A stretch of 8,237 nt of DNA from Alphaproteobacteria bacterium (lineage in GTDB: Bacteria > Pseudomonadota > Alphaproteobacteria > Rhizobiales > Aestuariivirgaceae): assembly GCA_024639035.1 (NCBI GenBank), contig JAHEJE010000122.1:1-8237 (forward strand). Direction: 5' to 3'. The position numbers were made by a program, and so were the translations under genes. Positions 1 through 5,090 of this stretch are shown here, piece by piece. Every line of letters starts with the position of its first letter. Position 1 is the first letter of the stretch. Under the pieces are notes generated by a model. That model had not been told where the DNA came from. It worked only from the letters and a program-made list of their open reading frames with translations, and searched no databases.

Positions 1-735
1 GACCGCATGCTGCCGCGCATGATGGACCATGCCGGCGGCGAGATGATCAAGCGCTGGTGCGAGGCAAAGGGCGTGACCGTGCTGACCTCGACCAAGGTGA
101 CCGGCATCGAGCAATCCGGCACGGCGCTGCAGATCAGCTACGGCGACGGCTCCTCGGCCGAGGTCGATGCCGTGGTTGTGGCGACCGGCGTGAAACCCAA
201 CATCGGCTTTCTCGACGGCAGCGGGATCGAGACCGATCTCGGCGTTCTCGTCGATCACAACCTTCAGACCAACAAGCCCGGCATCTATGCCGCCGGCGAC
301 GTGGCCCAGGGACCGGAATTGCTGACCGGCGTTCGCGAAATCCATGCGATCCAGCCGACCGCCAGCGAACACGGCCGCATCGCCGCCCTCAATATGGCTG
401 GCGAGACGACCCACTATCGCGGCAGCCTGTCGATGAACGTGCTGAACACGCTCGGCCTGATTTCATCTTCGTTCGGACTGTGGGACGGGGTCGAAGGCGG
501 CGATGAAACCAGCGCCGCCGATCCGGACAACTTCCGCTACCTGCGTTTGACCTTCAAGGACGATGTCGTGGTCGGCGCGCTTGCCTTGGGGCTGACCAGC
601 CATGTCGGGGTGATCCGTGGCCTGATCCAGACCGGCGTCAAGCTCGGGCACTGGAAGGACAGGCTGATGCAGGATCCGAACCGGGTCATGGAGGCCTATC
701 TGGCGCGTACCCACGGCGCGTCGTACGGCTACTGA
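1..735 (+). CDS. NAD(P)/FAD-dependent oxidoreductase, C-terminal part (5' truncated by window edge)
   Basis: The reading frame is open from base 1 and ends at TGA 733-735. The ATG at position 7 is probably internal, because the protein lacks the N-terminal FAD-binding Rossmann motif (GxGxxG) expected of this family. What remains is the second half of a pyridine-nucleotide-disulphide-type flavoprotein. It includes the family's conserved VVVATGVKPN segment (nt 172-201) and the FAD-binding IYAAGDVA motif (nt 283-306), followed by a C-terminal domain with no redox-active cysteine pair visible. In the family, such proteins pass electrons between NAD(P)H and a partner through FAD. The next gene starts 6 bases later and encodes a MoaD/ThiS-like protein. 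This flavoprotein-MoaD pairing is one I associate with aldehyde:ferredoxin oxidoreductase (AOR) operons, so the likely partner is a tungsten/molybdenum aldehyde oxidoreductase encoded just outside the left edge. The flavoprotein class is secure; the AOR link is inference. A nitrite-reductase-like or rubredoxin-reductase-like role is the alternative. Confidence 0.85.
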   Translation, partial: DRMLPRMMDHAGGEMIKRWCEAKGVTVLTSTKVTGIEQSGTALQISYGDGSSAEVDAVVVATGVKPNIGFLDGSGIETDLGVLVDHNLQTNKPGIYAAGDVAQGPELLTGVREIHAIQPTASEHGRIAALNMAGETTHYRGSLSMNVLNTLGLISSSFGLWDGVEGGDETSAADPDNFRYLRLTFKDDVVVGALALGLTSHVGVIRGLIQTGVKLGHWKDRLMQDPNRVMEAYLARTHGASYGY

Positions 736-741
736 GCGGCA

Positions 742-993
742 ATGCACATCAAACTGAAAGTCGGCGGCCAGTTGCGGCACTATCTGCCGCCTGGCAGTTC
801 GGGCTCGCAAACCGATCTGGAGACAGCCGATGATGCAACGGCAATCGATGTCATGAACCAGCTCGGCCTGCCCGCTGAAGACAGCTACCTGGTGATGCTG
901 AACGGCATCGTGCTGCCAACCGCAAAACGGGCCGAAACGGCGCTGCAGCCCAATGACGAACTGGGACTGTTCCCGCCGCTCAAGAGTGGATGA
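742..993 (+). CDS. MoaD/ThiS family ubiquitin-like sulfur carrier protein
   Basis: This is an 83-residue protein with the beta-grasp pattern of MoaD/ThiS: an N-terminal IKLKVGGQLRHYLPPGS strand-turn region, a central helix (about 31-42), a VMLNGIVL strand (51-58) and the ending DELGLFPPLKSG. MoaD proteins carry a C-terminal thiocarboxylate that supplies sulfur to the dithiolene of molybdopterin. MoaD-like paralogues in aldehyde:ferredoxin oxidoreductase operons are thought to serve the tungsten or molybdenum bis-pterin cofactor. The LPPGS signature and the neighbouring flavoprotein gene, ending 6 bases upstream, fit such a dedicated paralogue better than the housekeeping MoaD. The tail ends Ser-Gly, not the canonical Gly-Gly, which may affect activation by a MoeB-like enzyme. 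The start is the first ATG after the upstream stop; its ribosome binding site is weak, suggesting translational coupling. The fold assignment is strong; the pathway is inferred from context. Confidence 0.8.
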   Translation: MHIKLKVGGQLRHYLPPGSSGSQTDLETADDATAIDVMNQLGLPAEDSYLVMLNGIVLPTAKRAETALQPNDELGLFPPLKSG

Positions 994-997
994 ACAC

Positions 998-1405
998 ATG
1001 AAGATAGATGGCACCTGCCATTGTGGGCAAATTTCCTATGAAGCCGAGGTCGATCCCGACAAGGTCGCCATCTGCCACTGCACCGACTGCCAGGCGCTTT
1101 CGGGCACGGCGTTCCGGACGCTGGTGCCGGTTCCCGAGAGTATGTTCCGGCTGCTGTCCGGTACTCTGAAAGTGTATGTGAAGACCGGTGACAGCGGCGC
1201 CCGGCGCGAGCAGGCATTCTGCGGCAACTGCGGTTCACCGCTCTATGCGGCACCGGCCGACTATACCGGCGAGCGGGTGCTGAACTTGCGCATCGGAACC
1301 GCAAGACAGCGTTACGACCTCGTTCCGAAGGTGCAATTATGGCACCGCTCCGCTATTGGCTGGCTGCAGGATTTCGCCGGCATGCCGGCCAAGGACAAGC
1401 AATAA
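998..1405 (+). CDS. GFA family zinc-binding protein (glutathione-dependent formaldehyde-activating enzyme/centromere protein V-like)
   Basis: This 135-residue protein has the complete GFA/CENP-V zinc pattern: CHCG at 7-10, CHCTDC at 26-31 and CGNCGS at 75-80. These supply the cysteines for the two structural/catalytic zinc sites. The family includes Gfa, reported to promote S-hydroxymethylglutathione formation from formaldehyde and glutathione, but most members are uncharacterised. Translation most likely starts at ATG 998, where the protein begins MKIDGTCHCG, as is usual for the family. An in-frame upstream ATG at 953 would add 15 residues inside the preceding gene and is less likely. The gene begins 4 bases after the MoaD-like stop codon, so it is probably cotranscribed with it. 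If the upstream genes belong to an aldehyde oxidoreductase operon, a role in capturing or detoxifying an aldehyde adduct is attractive but unproven. Confidence 0.88.
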   Translation: MKIDGTCHCGQISYEAEVDPDKVAICHCTDCQALSGTAFRTLVPVPESMFRLLSGTLKVYVKTGDSGARREQAFCGNCGSPLYAAPADYTGERVLNLRIGTARQRYDLVPKVQLWHRSAIGWLQDFAGMPAKDKQ

Positions 1406-1430
1406 CCGGCTCCGTGGCACCGGCGAAATT

Positions 1431-1459
1431 CTTGAAATTCAAGGTTGCTGTCGCCATAT
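1431..1459 (+). promoter_or_regulatory. Predicted sigma-32 (RpoH) heat-shock promoter for hsp20
   Basis: CTTGAAA (1431-1437) and CGCCATAT (1452-1459) are separated by 14 bases. This matches the RpoH consensus CTTGAAA-N11-16-CCCCATnT at all positions except one in the -10 element. Transcription would start near 1466, giving a leader of about 107 nt before the Hsp20 start codon. The -35 element lies in a perfect 13-bp palindrome CTTGAAATTCAAG (1431-1443). The downstream gene encodes a small heat-shock protein, so the context agrees. Confidence 0.7.
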
Positions 1460-1546
1460 CCGGGGCATTGGAGACTTGCGGTGCCCATGTTGACGGGGCC
1501 GCGATACAGGGCCGGTTTTCGAACGGTCTGCCTCGATTGTGAAACT

Positions 1547-1569
1547 GTGCTGCTTTTTTGAAGGGCCAT
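1547..1569 (+). promoter_or_regulatory. Possible ROSE-like RNA thermometer hairpin covering the hsp20 ribosome binding site
   Basis: The Shine-Dalgarno AAGGG (1561-1565) lies 7 bases before the ATG at 1573. It can pair with UGCUU (1551-1555) across a five-base loop: U-A, U-A, C-G, then a G-G mismatch, then U-G. The stem continues after a C-C mismatch with G-C, U-A and G-U (1547-1549 with 1567-1569). ROSE elements upstream of rhizobial small heat-shock genes use a UYGCU segment that pairs with the Shine-Dalgarno through just such a G-G mismatch. Here the segment reads CUGCU, one base off. The leader length and gene type fit; the structure is inferred by hand. Confidence 0.4.
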
Positions 1570-1572
1570 GTC

Positions 1573-1998
1573 ATGTCACGTATGTCAGTTTTTTCCAGCC
1601 CGTTCCTGCTTGGATTTGACGAATTGGAACGGCTGATGGACCGCACCGCGCGCAATGCCGGCGACGGGTTTCCGCCCTACAACATCGAGCAGTTTCCGGC
1701 GACCAAGGATGCGCCATTGCGCATTGTCATCACCCTGGCGGTGGCCGGGTTTGCACCCGATGACCTGGACATCATCGTCGAAGACAAACAGCTGCTGATA
1801 TCCGGCAAACAGACGGAAAACGGCGACAACGAATACCTGCATCGCGGAATTGCCGCGCGCCAGTTTCAACGCGCCTTCGTTCTGGCCGACGGCATGCAGG
1901 TTTCCGGTGCCGGCCTTGAGAACGGGCTGCTGAGCATTGAGCTCGAACAGCCGCAGTCCAAGCCGGCCGTTAAGCGCATAGAGATCAATTCAAGATAG
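1573..1998 (+). CDS. hsp20: Hsp20 family small heat-shock protein
   Basis: This 141-residue ATP-independent holdase binds unfolding proteins as oligomers in the cytoplasm. The alpha-crystallin domain spans about residues 45-127, with the family hallmark AGLENGLL at 113-120. The short C-terminal tail carries an IEI motif (136-138) of the IxI type that docks on neighbouring subunits. The N-terminus MSRMSVFSSPFLLGFDELER resembles the short N-terminal arm of alphaproteobacterial Hsp20 proteins. ATG 1573 is preferred over the in-frame TTG at 1558 because AAGGG lies 7 bases before it and would fall inside the longer gene. A sigma-32-like promoter at 1431-1459 and a possible thermosensor hairpin imply heat induction at both transcription and translation. 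A DUF1150 gene follows after 29 bases, an arrangement I know from other alphaproteobacteria. Confidence 0.92.
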   Translation: MSRMSVFSSPFLLGFDELERLMDRTARNAGDGFPPYNIEQFPATKDAPLRIVITLAVAGFAPDDLDIIVEDKQLLISGKQTENGDNEYLHRGIAARQFQRAFVLADGMQVSGAGLENGLLSIELEQPQSKPAVKRIEINSR

Positions 1999-2027
1999 GG
2001 TTGGCGGACAAATCGTCGGAGGTTCAA

Positions 2028-2294
2028 ATGATCACGAAAATCGAACACACGCCGAAATTTGAAATGTCGCGCGCCGATCTTGAACAGCTCGGCCGGGGCG
2101 AAGTCGCCTATGTCCGCACGCTGGATGCCGATCAGGCCAGGTCGCTGATGGGCGCGCAGGTCGAAATGCCCCTGGAGGGCGAGTTCTTCTGCCTCTACAT
2201 GGCCGACGGTACGCCGGTCTCGATCTCCGACAGCCGCGAGGCGGCGATCGCCAACGCGATGGTCAACGATCTCACGCCACTGCACCTCAATTGA
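2028..2294 (+). CDS. DUF1150 family protein
   Basis: This small acidic protein of 88 residues has no signal peptide, membrane segment or conserved catalytic residues that I can point to. The segment GEVAYVRTLDADQARSL (24-40) and the C-terminal FFCLYMADGTPVSISDSREA (53-72) match my recollection of DUF1150, a family of unknown function often found directly downstream of hsp20 in alphaproteobacteria. ATG 2028 is chosen because GGAGG (2018-2022) sits 5 bases upstream; a TTG at 2001 would extend the frame over that ribosome binding site. The gene lies 29 bases after hsp20 and is probably cotranscribed, suggesting a heat-shock-linked role. The end phrase DGTPVSISDSREAA resembles regulatory or assembly-factor sequences, but no function is claimed. 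Its stop codon directly abuts the stop codon of the convergent gene. Confidence 0.8.
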   Translation: MITKIEHTPKFEMSRADLEQLGRGEVAYVRTLDADQARSLMGAQVEMPLEGEFFCLYMADGTPVSISDSREAAIANAMVNDLTPLHLN

Positions 2295-2786
2295 TCAGCG
2301 GCACATGCGGTACTGGCCGGAATAGGCCAGATAACGCCCGGTTTCCGGATTGAACGACCGGTATTTGTCGGCGCAATAGCGATACCATGCCCGGGTCCAT
2401 GGCCGTGGCGCATGACCCCGGTTGATCGCCCGCACCGGTCGCCGTGTCCGGTTCATGCAGCGGTGGTAGTGATAATTGTAGGCGTCCTGCCAGCTTGCCG
2501 ATTCATTGAGGGCGCCGCCGAGAACGCCGACACCGCCGCCGATCGCAGCGCCGCGTCCAGCGCCCCTGCCGCCATCAATGATGCCGCCGATGATCGCTCC
2601 GGTGACCGCACCGGTGACCGCGCCGCCGACCACGCCGGCGCCGTTGGCGTGGCGCGAAGCCTTGTGCCTGGCGACATCGTCGCAATGTGCCGCCGACTGG
2701 GCGCTTGCTGTAACGCTACCGGTGGTGAGAACGCCGACGAGCAGCGATGCGCCGATGATCGACTTGATGAGTTTGCCTGAATTCAC
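2295..2786 (-). CDS. Secreted BA14K-domain protein with glycine-zipper segment
   Basis: The predicted protein is 163 residues from a GTG start at 2784-2786. A GGGAG Shine-Dalgarno lies 10 bases upstream; an in-frame TTG at 2820-2822 would add 12 residues and is less likely. Residues 1-29 form a Sec signal peptide (basic NSGKLIK, hydrophobic core, cleavage after ASA). Residues 48-93 are a Gly/Ala-rich glycine-zipper region, typical of envelope-associated proteins. The C-terminal PWTRAWYRYCADKYRSFNPE segment and following residues (129-163) match the BA14K-like domain, named after a 14-kDa immunoreactive Brucella protein with reported lectin-like properties. Four cysteines (35, 110, 138, 162) could form periplasmic disulfides. 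The protein is probably periplasmic or surface-exposed. It converges with the DUF1150 gene with no intervening base, and it lies 88 bases downstream of the FMN reductase gene on the same strand. Confidence 0.8.
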   Translation of the reverse strand: MNSGKLIKSIIGASLLVGVLTTGSVTASAQSAAHCDDVARHKASRHANGAGVVGGAVTGAVTGAIIGGIIDGGRGAGRGAAIGGGVGVLGGALNESASWQDAYNYHYHRCMNRTRRPVRAINRGHAPRPWTRAWYRYCADKYRSFNPETGRYLAYSGQYRMCR

Positions 2787-2874
2787 GGGGGGTATGCTCC
2801 CTGTTTGGTTGCCGAATCGCAATGTTGCCGTTTGAGCCCGCAGATAAACAGCGATAATGCGGTGAAATTTGGGC

Positions 2875-3426
2875 TTATCGGCGGGTCTGGCCGCGCACCC
2901 AATCGGCGAATGCCGCGAGATAGGACTTGAGGAACTTCTCGCTGTCTGCGTCGCTCAGATTGCCGTCGTCGTCGAACTTGGTGTGGACGGCGCCCATGAA
3001 GAATTCCGGCCGCGACATGACCCGCGGATTGAGGCCGACCAGAACCTGGCGCAGGTGGTATTGCGCCCGCGCGGTGCCGATCTGGCCCGCCGCAGCTCCC
3101 ATGATACCCACCGGCTTGCCGTTGAACGGCTGCCCGTCCACCCGCGACAGCCAGTCTATGGCATTCTTGAGCACCCCGGAGATCGAGTAGTTGTACTCAG
3201 GTGTGCAGATCAAAATACCTTCGGCCTGGCGTAATTTTTCAGCCAGCTGCAGAACCGCTTCAGGCTTGGAGTCCGCGGTGTCGTGATCGCCGTTGTAAAG
3301 CGGGATATCGTTCAGCCTGACAACCTCAAGAGTTAAATCTTCGGACGCCAGCTTGCGCGCGCAATGCAGGAGCTTGGTGTTGAACGAGCCTTCTCGCAGA
3401 CTGCCCGAAATAGCGATGATCTTCAT
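2875..3426 (-). CDS. NADPH-dependent FMN reductase (ChrR/YieF-like flavodoxin-fold)
   Basis: This is a 183-residue cytoplasmic flavoprotein of standard family length. The phosphate-binding loop GSLREGSFN (8-16) holds the FMN phosphate. PEYNYSISGVLKNAIDW (76-92) is the family's conserved isoalloxazine-contacting segment, and GAAAGQIGTARAQYHLR (110-126) follows in the usual place. Members reduce FMN, quinones, chromate or azo compounds at NAD(P)H expense, often as two-electron reductases protecting against redox-cycling stress; the natural substrate cannot be told from sequence. ATG 3424-3426 gives the canonical MKIIAISGS start, with GGAG 12 bases upstream. The gene begins 27 bases after the stop of the secreted protein on the same strand, so the two may share a transcript, although their functions look unrelated. 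Confidence 0.9.
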   Translation of the reverse strand: MKIIAISGSLREGSFNTKLLHCARKLASEDLTLEVVRLNDIPLYNGDHDTADSKPEAVLQLAEKLRQAEGILICTPEYNYSISGVLKNAIDWLSRVDGQPFNGKPVGIMGAAAGQIGTARAQYHLRQVLVGLNPRVMSRPEFFMGAVHTKFDDDGNLSDADSEKFLKSYLAAFADWVRGQTRR

Positions 3427-3453
3427 ATCTGTGCGGTCTCCGCTTCAATTGGC

Positions 3454-4104
3454 CTATCGGCAGCCGTCGTCGGGCCGCGCCTTGCGCAGAGATATGGTCG
3501 CCCGGTTCTGATAACAAGTGACCATGATGCTGCCGTTGGATGCGCACAGCCGTTTTTGCACGATCATCATGTTGTCGGCCAGCGTCTCGAGTGCCCCCGG
3601 TTTCAGTTTGTAGTCGGTTGTGATCACCGCGGGAAACTCCCGGCAGTCCTTATGCGGCAGATCGAGTTTCACCGTGTGGAAACGGTTGATGACCAGTTTG
3701 CCGCCCTTGAAGGCGATATCGATCGGCCGCCGCACGCTCTTGGCCTTGCGCGACGGCTTGCGCCGGGGTGGCTTCAGCTTTACCGGCTTGCCGGGAAGCT
3801 GGTCCGGCTCGACATGCGGGTCGCTCGGGACGAGCAGGTCGAGGGGATCGATATCAGGCTCCGGCGGGTCGCTGCTGTCGGGATCTTCGTCGGATTGCGC
3901 CGGTTGCGCCTGCCGGTCGCTCTTGGCCGGATTGAACCGGTCTTGGCGGCCGGACAGGAGATCCGACTTCTGAGCGGTCTTCGCCGGGAGTTTGGACGAC
4001 TTTCCCGCCGCTTGCGCGTCTGCCGGCGGGCCAATGGCGATCGGACCGAGCACAACAGCGGCGAGCGCCAAAAAAGCCCGGACGATGATTTGCCTCAACC
4101 ACAT
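3454..4104 (-). CDS. Secreted protein of unknown function with proline/charge-rich linker and four-cysteine C-terminal domain
   Basis: I do not recognise this 216-residue protein. Residues 1-32 form a convincing Sec signal peptide: basic start, hydrophobic FLALAAVVLGPIAIG, then ADAQA cleavage region. Residues 35-126 are low complexity: a Lys/Gln-rich part, an acidic Asp/Pro/Ser segment (about 71-102) and a basic Lys/Arg/Pro segment (105-126). Such charge-segregated linkers are common in proteins spanning or contacting the cell wall. Residues 127-216 look folded and contain four cysteines (154, 187, 197, 215), consistent with two disulfides in the periplasm. There is no catalytic motif I can name, and an extensin-like C-terminal domain was considered but not matched. 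The ATG at 4102-4104 has no strong ribosome binding site; a TTG two codons later is possible. An intrinsic terminator directly upstream isolates it from the TPR gene. Confidence 0.7.
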   Translation of the reverse strand: MWLRQIIVRAFLALAAVVLGPIAIGPPADAQAAGKSSKLPAKTAQKSDLLSGRQDRFNPAKSDRQAQPAQSDEDPDSSDPPEPDIDPLDLLVPSDPHVEPDQLPGKPVKLKPPRRKPSRKAKSVRRPIDIAFKGGKLVINRFHTVKLDLPHKDCREFPAVITTDYKLKPGALETLADNMMIVQKRLCASNGSIMVTCYQNRATISLRKARPDDGCR

Positions 4105-4136
4105 CTATGACTGCTCGTTGAACCGTGACCGCCCGC

Positions 4137-4174
4137 AAAAAACAACAGGCGGCACAGTTTCCATGCCGCCTGTT
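4137..4174 (-). terminator. Rho-independent terminator of the TPR lipoprotein gene
   Basis: A perfect 11-bp inverted repeat, AACAGGCGGCA (4144-4154) and TGCCGCCTGTT (4164-4174), encloses a 9-base loop. Read on the - strand, the stem is followed directly by G and then six T residues (4142-4137), the classic intrinsic terminator layout. It lies 60 bases after the TPR gene stop. A smaller dyad, GCCC-T-GCAATTGC-GGGC, is seen at 4203-4219 between the stop and the terminator. Confidence 0.85.
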
Positions 4175-4234
4175 CAAACCCGTTCAAACCAATTATCGGC
4201 GTGCCCTGCAATTGCGGGCAGGTCGATCGTGTCG

Positions 4235-4738
4235 TTAGGTTTTTGACCGTTTGATCGACTTTTCGCTCTCGTTGAGCAGTTCCAGGTTGTTCTGGACCGT
4301 CGGATTGTTGGGATCGCGATCGTATGCGGCCAGGAACTTGCGGCGTGCCTTGTAGAGGTCGCCGCGCAGCAGATAGGAGTAGCCCTGATTGTTCAGGATC
4401 ACCGTGTTGGTGCCGCCCAGCCTGATGGCCTGGGTATATGCCTTGTCGGCCAGGTCGAAGCGCCGCGTGCGGTCATAGGACGCTGCCAGGCCGACCCATG
4501 CTTCGGCATCGCGCGGGGCGATTTCCACCGCCTTGCGGAACCGCTCGGCCGCCAGGCCCCAGTCGCCGTTGTTGAAGTGTGCCTTGCCGGCCCTGATATG
4601 GTCGTCGGAAGGATAAAACGCCGGATCATTGGTCTTCAGACCGCTGTCTGAAAGCAGCAAATCCTGGTTGGATGTGCATCCGACCACCACCAAACACGCC
4701 GCCGCCGCGGCTGTGACCGCAAATTTCGAACTAAACAT
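4235..4738 (-). CDS. Tetratricopeptide-repeat lipoprotein, TadD-like
   Basis: The 167-residue protein starts at ATG 4736-4738. A lipoprotein signal peptide ends in the lipobox VVGC, with the acylated Cys at position 21. Three TPR units follow at about 48-77, 80-109 and 114-145, ending NNPTVQNNLELLNESEKSIK. The repeat NNQGYSYLLRGDLYKARRKF and the short lipoprotein form resemble TadD, the outer-membrane pilotin-like TPR lipoprotein of Tad/Flp pilus machines. TadD is often longer, so this could instead be an unrelated TPR lipoprotein. A longer start at 4775-4777 would fuse 13 residues before the lipobox and run through the CtrA box, so it is rejected. A GGGGTGG sequence precedes the chosen ATG. 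A Flp pilin gene 3 kb away, also preceded by a CtrA box, supports a pilus link, which remains inference. Confidence 0.75.
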   Translation of the reverse strand: MFSSKFAVTAAAAACLVVVGCTSNQDLLLSDSGLKTNDPAFYPSDDHIRAGKAHFNNGDWGLAAERFRKAVEIAPRDAEAWVGLAASYDRTRRFDLADKAYTQAIRLGGTNTVILNNQGYSYLLRGDLYKARRKFLAAYDRDPNNPTVQNNLELLNESEKSIKRSKT

Positions 4739-4769
4739 TACCACCCCACATGGTCCCCGAGCCCCCAAG

Positions 4770-4784
4770 TTAACCATCCGTTAA
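4770..4784. promoter_or_regulatory. Predicted CtrA binding site (TTAA-N7-TTAA) upstream of the TPR lipoprotein
   Basis: TTAA (4770-4773), CCATCCG and TTAA (4781-4784) reproduce the full CtrA consensus exactly, and the first half reads TTAACCAT, the best-known half-site. It lies 32 bases before the ATG of the lipoprotein and, relative to the promoter at 4789-4817, covers the expected transcription start. That position would favour repression by CtrA, or activity from a different start site. Confidence 0.6.
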
Positions 4785-4788
4785 TAAT

Positions 4789-4817
4789 TTTATATCAACG
4801 GCTAAGAACCGTTGCAA
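4789..4817 (-). promoter_or_regulatory. Sigma-70-like promoter of the TPR lipoprotein gene with dyad in the spacer
   Basis: On the - strand, TTGCAA (4817-4812) is followed after exactly 17 bases by TATAAA (4794-4789), a good housekeeping promoter. The spacer contains most of an inverted repeat, CAACGG (4796-4801) and CCGTTG (4809-4814) with a 7-base centre. It could be an operator for a dimeric regulator. The start would fall near 4782, about 43 bases before the start codon. Confidence 0.55.
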
Positions 4818-5090
4818 ACAAACTTTGGGTATGGTTACCGCCGGCACCCGATTTGCCGCCAGGTGTTGCAATTCCGCATCTTGCAGGCCCCATCCCCTGC
4901 GCTGTCCGCGATAGCCGACCAACGCAACGTCAATCTAGCACCGCAGGGCTTTCCGCGAGATGAAAAAACCCGGTAAACGCTCCGTTAATCAGCGGTTCCG
5001 AGGTGCAGTGAAACAAGTTCGAAATGTTTTTGCGGTTACCTAAGGCCAGAATCCGAGGTCAGTCTTTCAAATCAGTTCGGGCAATCTCCA

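Larger units (their letters stand above)
4739..5090. other. Divergent intergenic regulatory region between the TPR lipoprotein and the membrane protein
   Basis: This 352-base gap has no convincing gene. The half nearest the lipoprotein contains a sigma-70-like promoter, a spacer dyad and a perfect CtrA box. The half nearest the membrane protein contains a 7-of-8 CtrA-like site TAAA-N7-TTAA at 4974-4988, about 100 bases before its start codon, but no clear -10/-35 pair that I could identify. The middle (about 4830-4960) shows nothing recognisable. Confidence 0.6.

Noticed and set aside
463..1014. 183-codon - strand frame opposite the flavoprotein, MoaD-like and GFA genes
   Set aside because: It overlaps three supported genes on the other strand and shows no family motif.
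3364..4110. 248-codon + strand frame opposite the secreted protein and the FMN reductase start
   Set aside because: It is antisense to two supported genes with good starts and motifs; its own sequence is Arg-rich with no pattern.
4172..4190. Tandem GTTCAAACC repeat (two copies, one base apart) next to the terminator
   Set aside because: Only two short copies are present and one overlaps the terminator arm; there is no sign of an array or attachment site.
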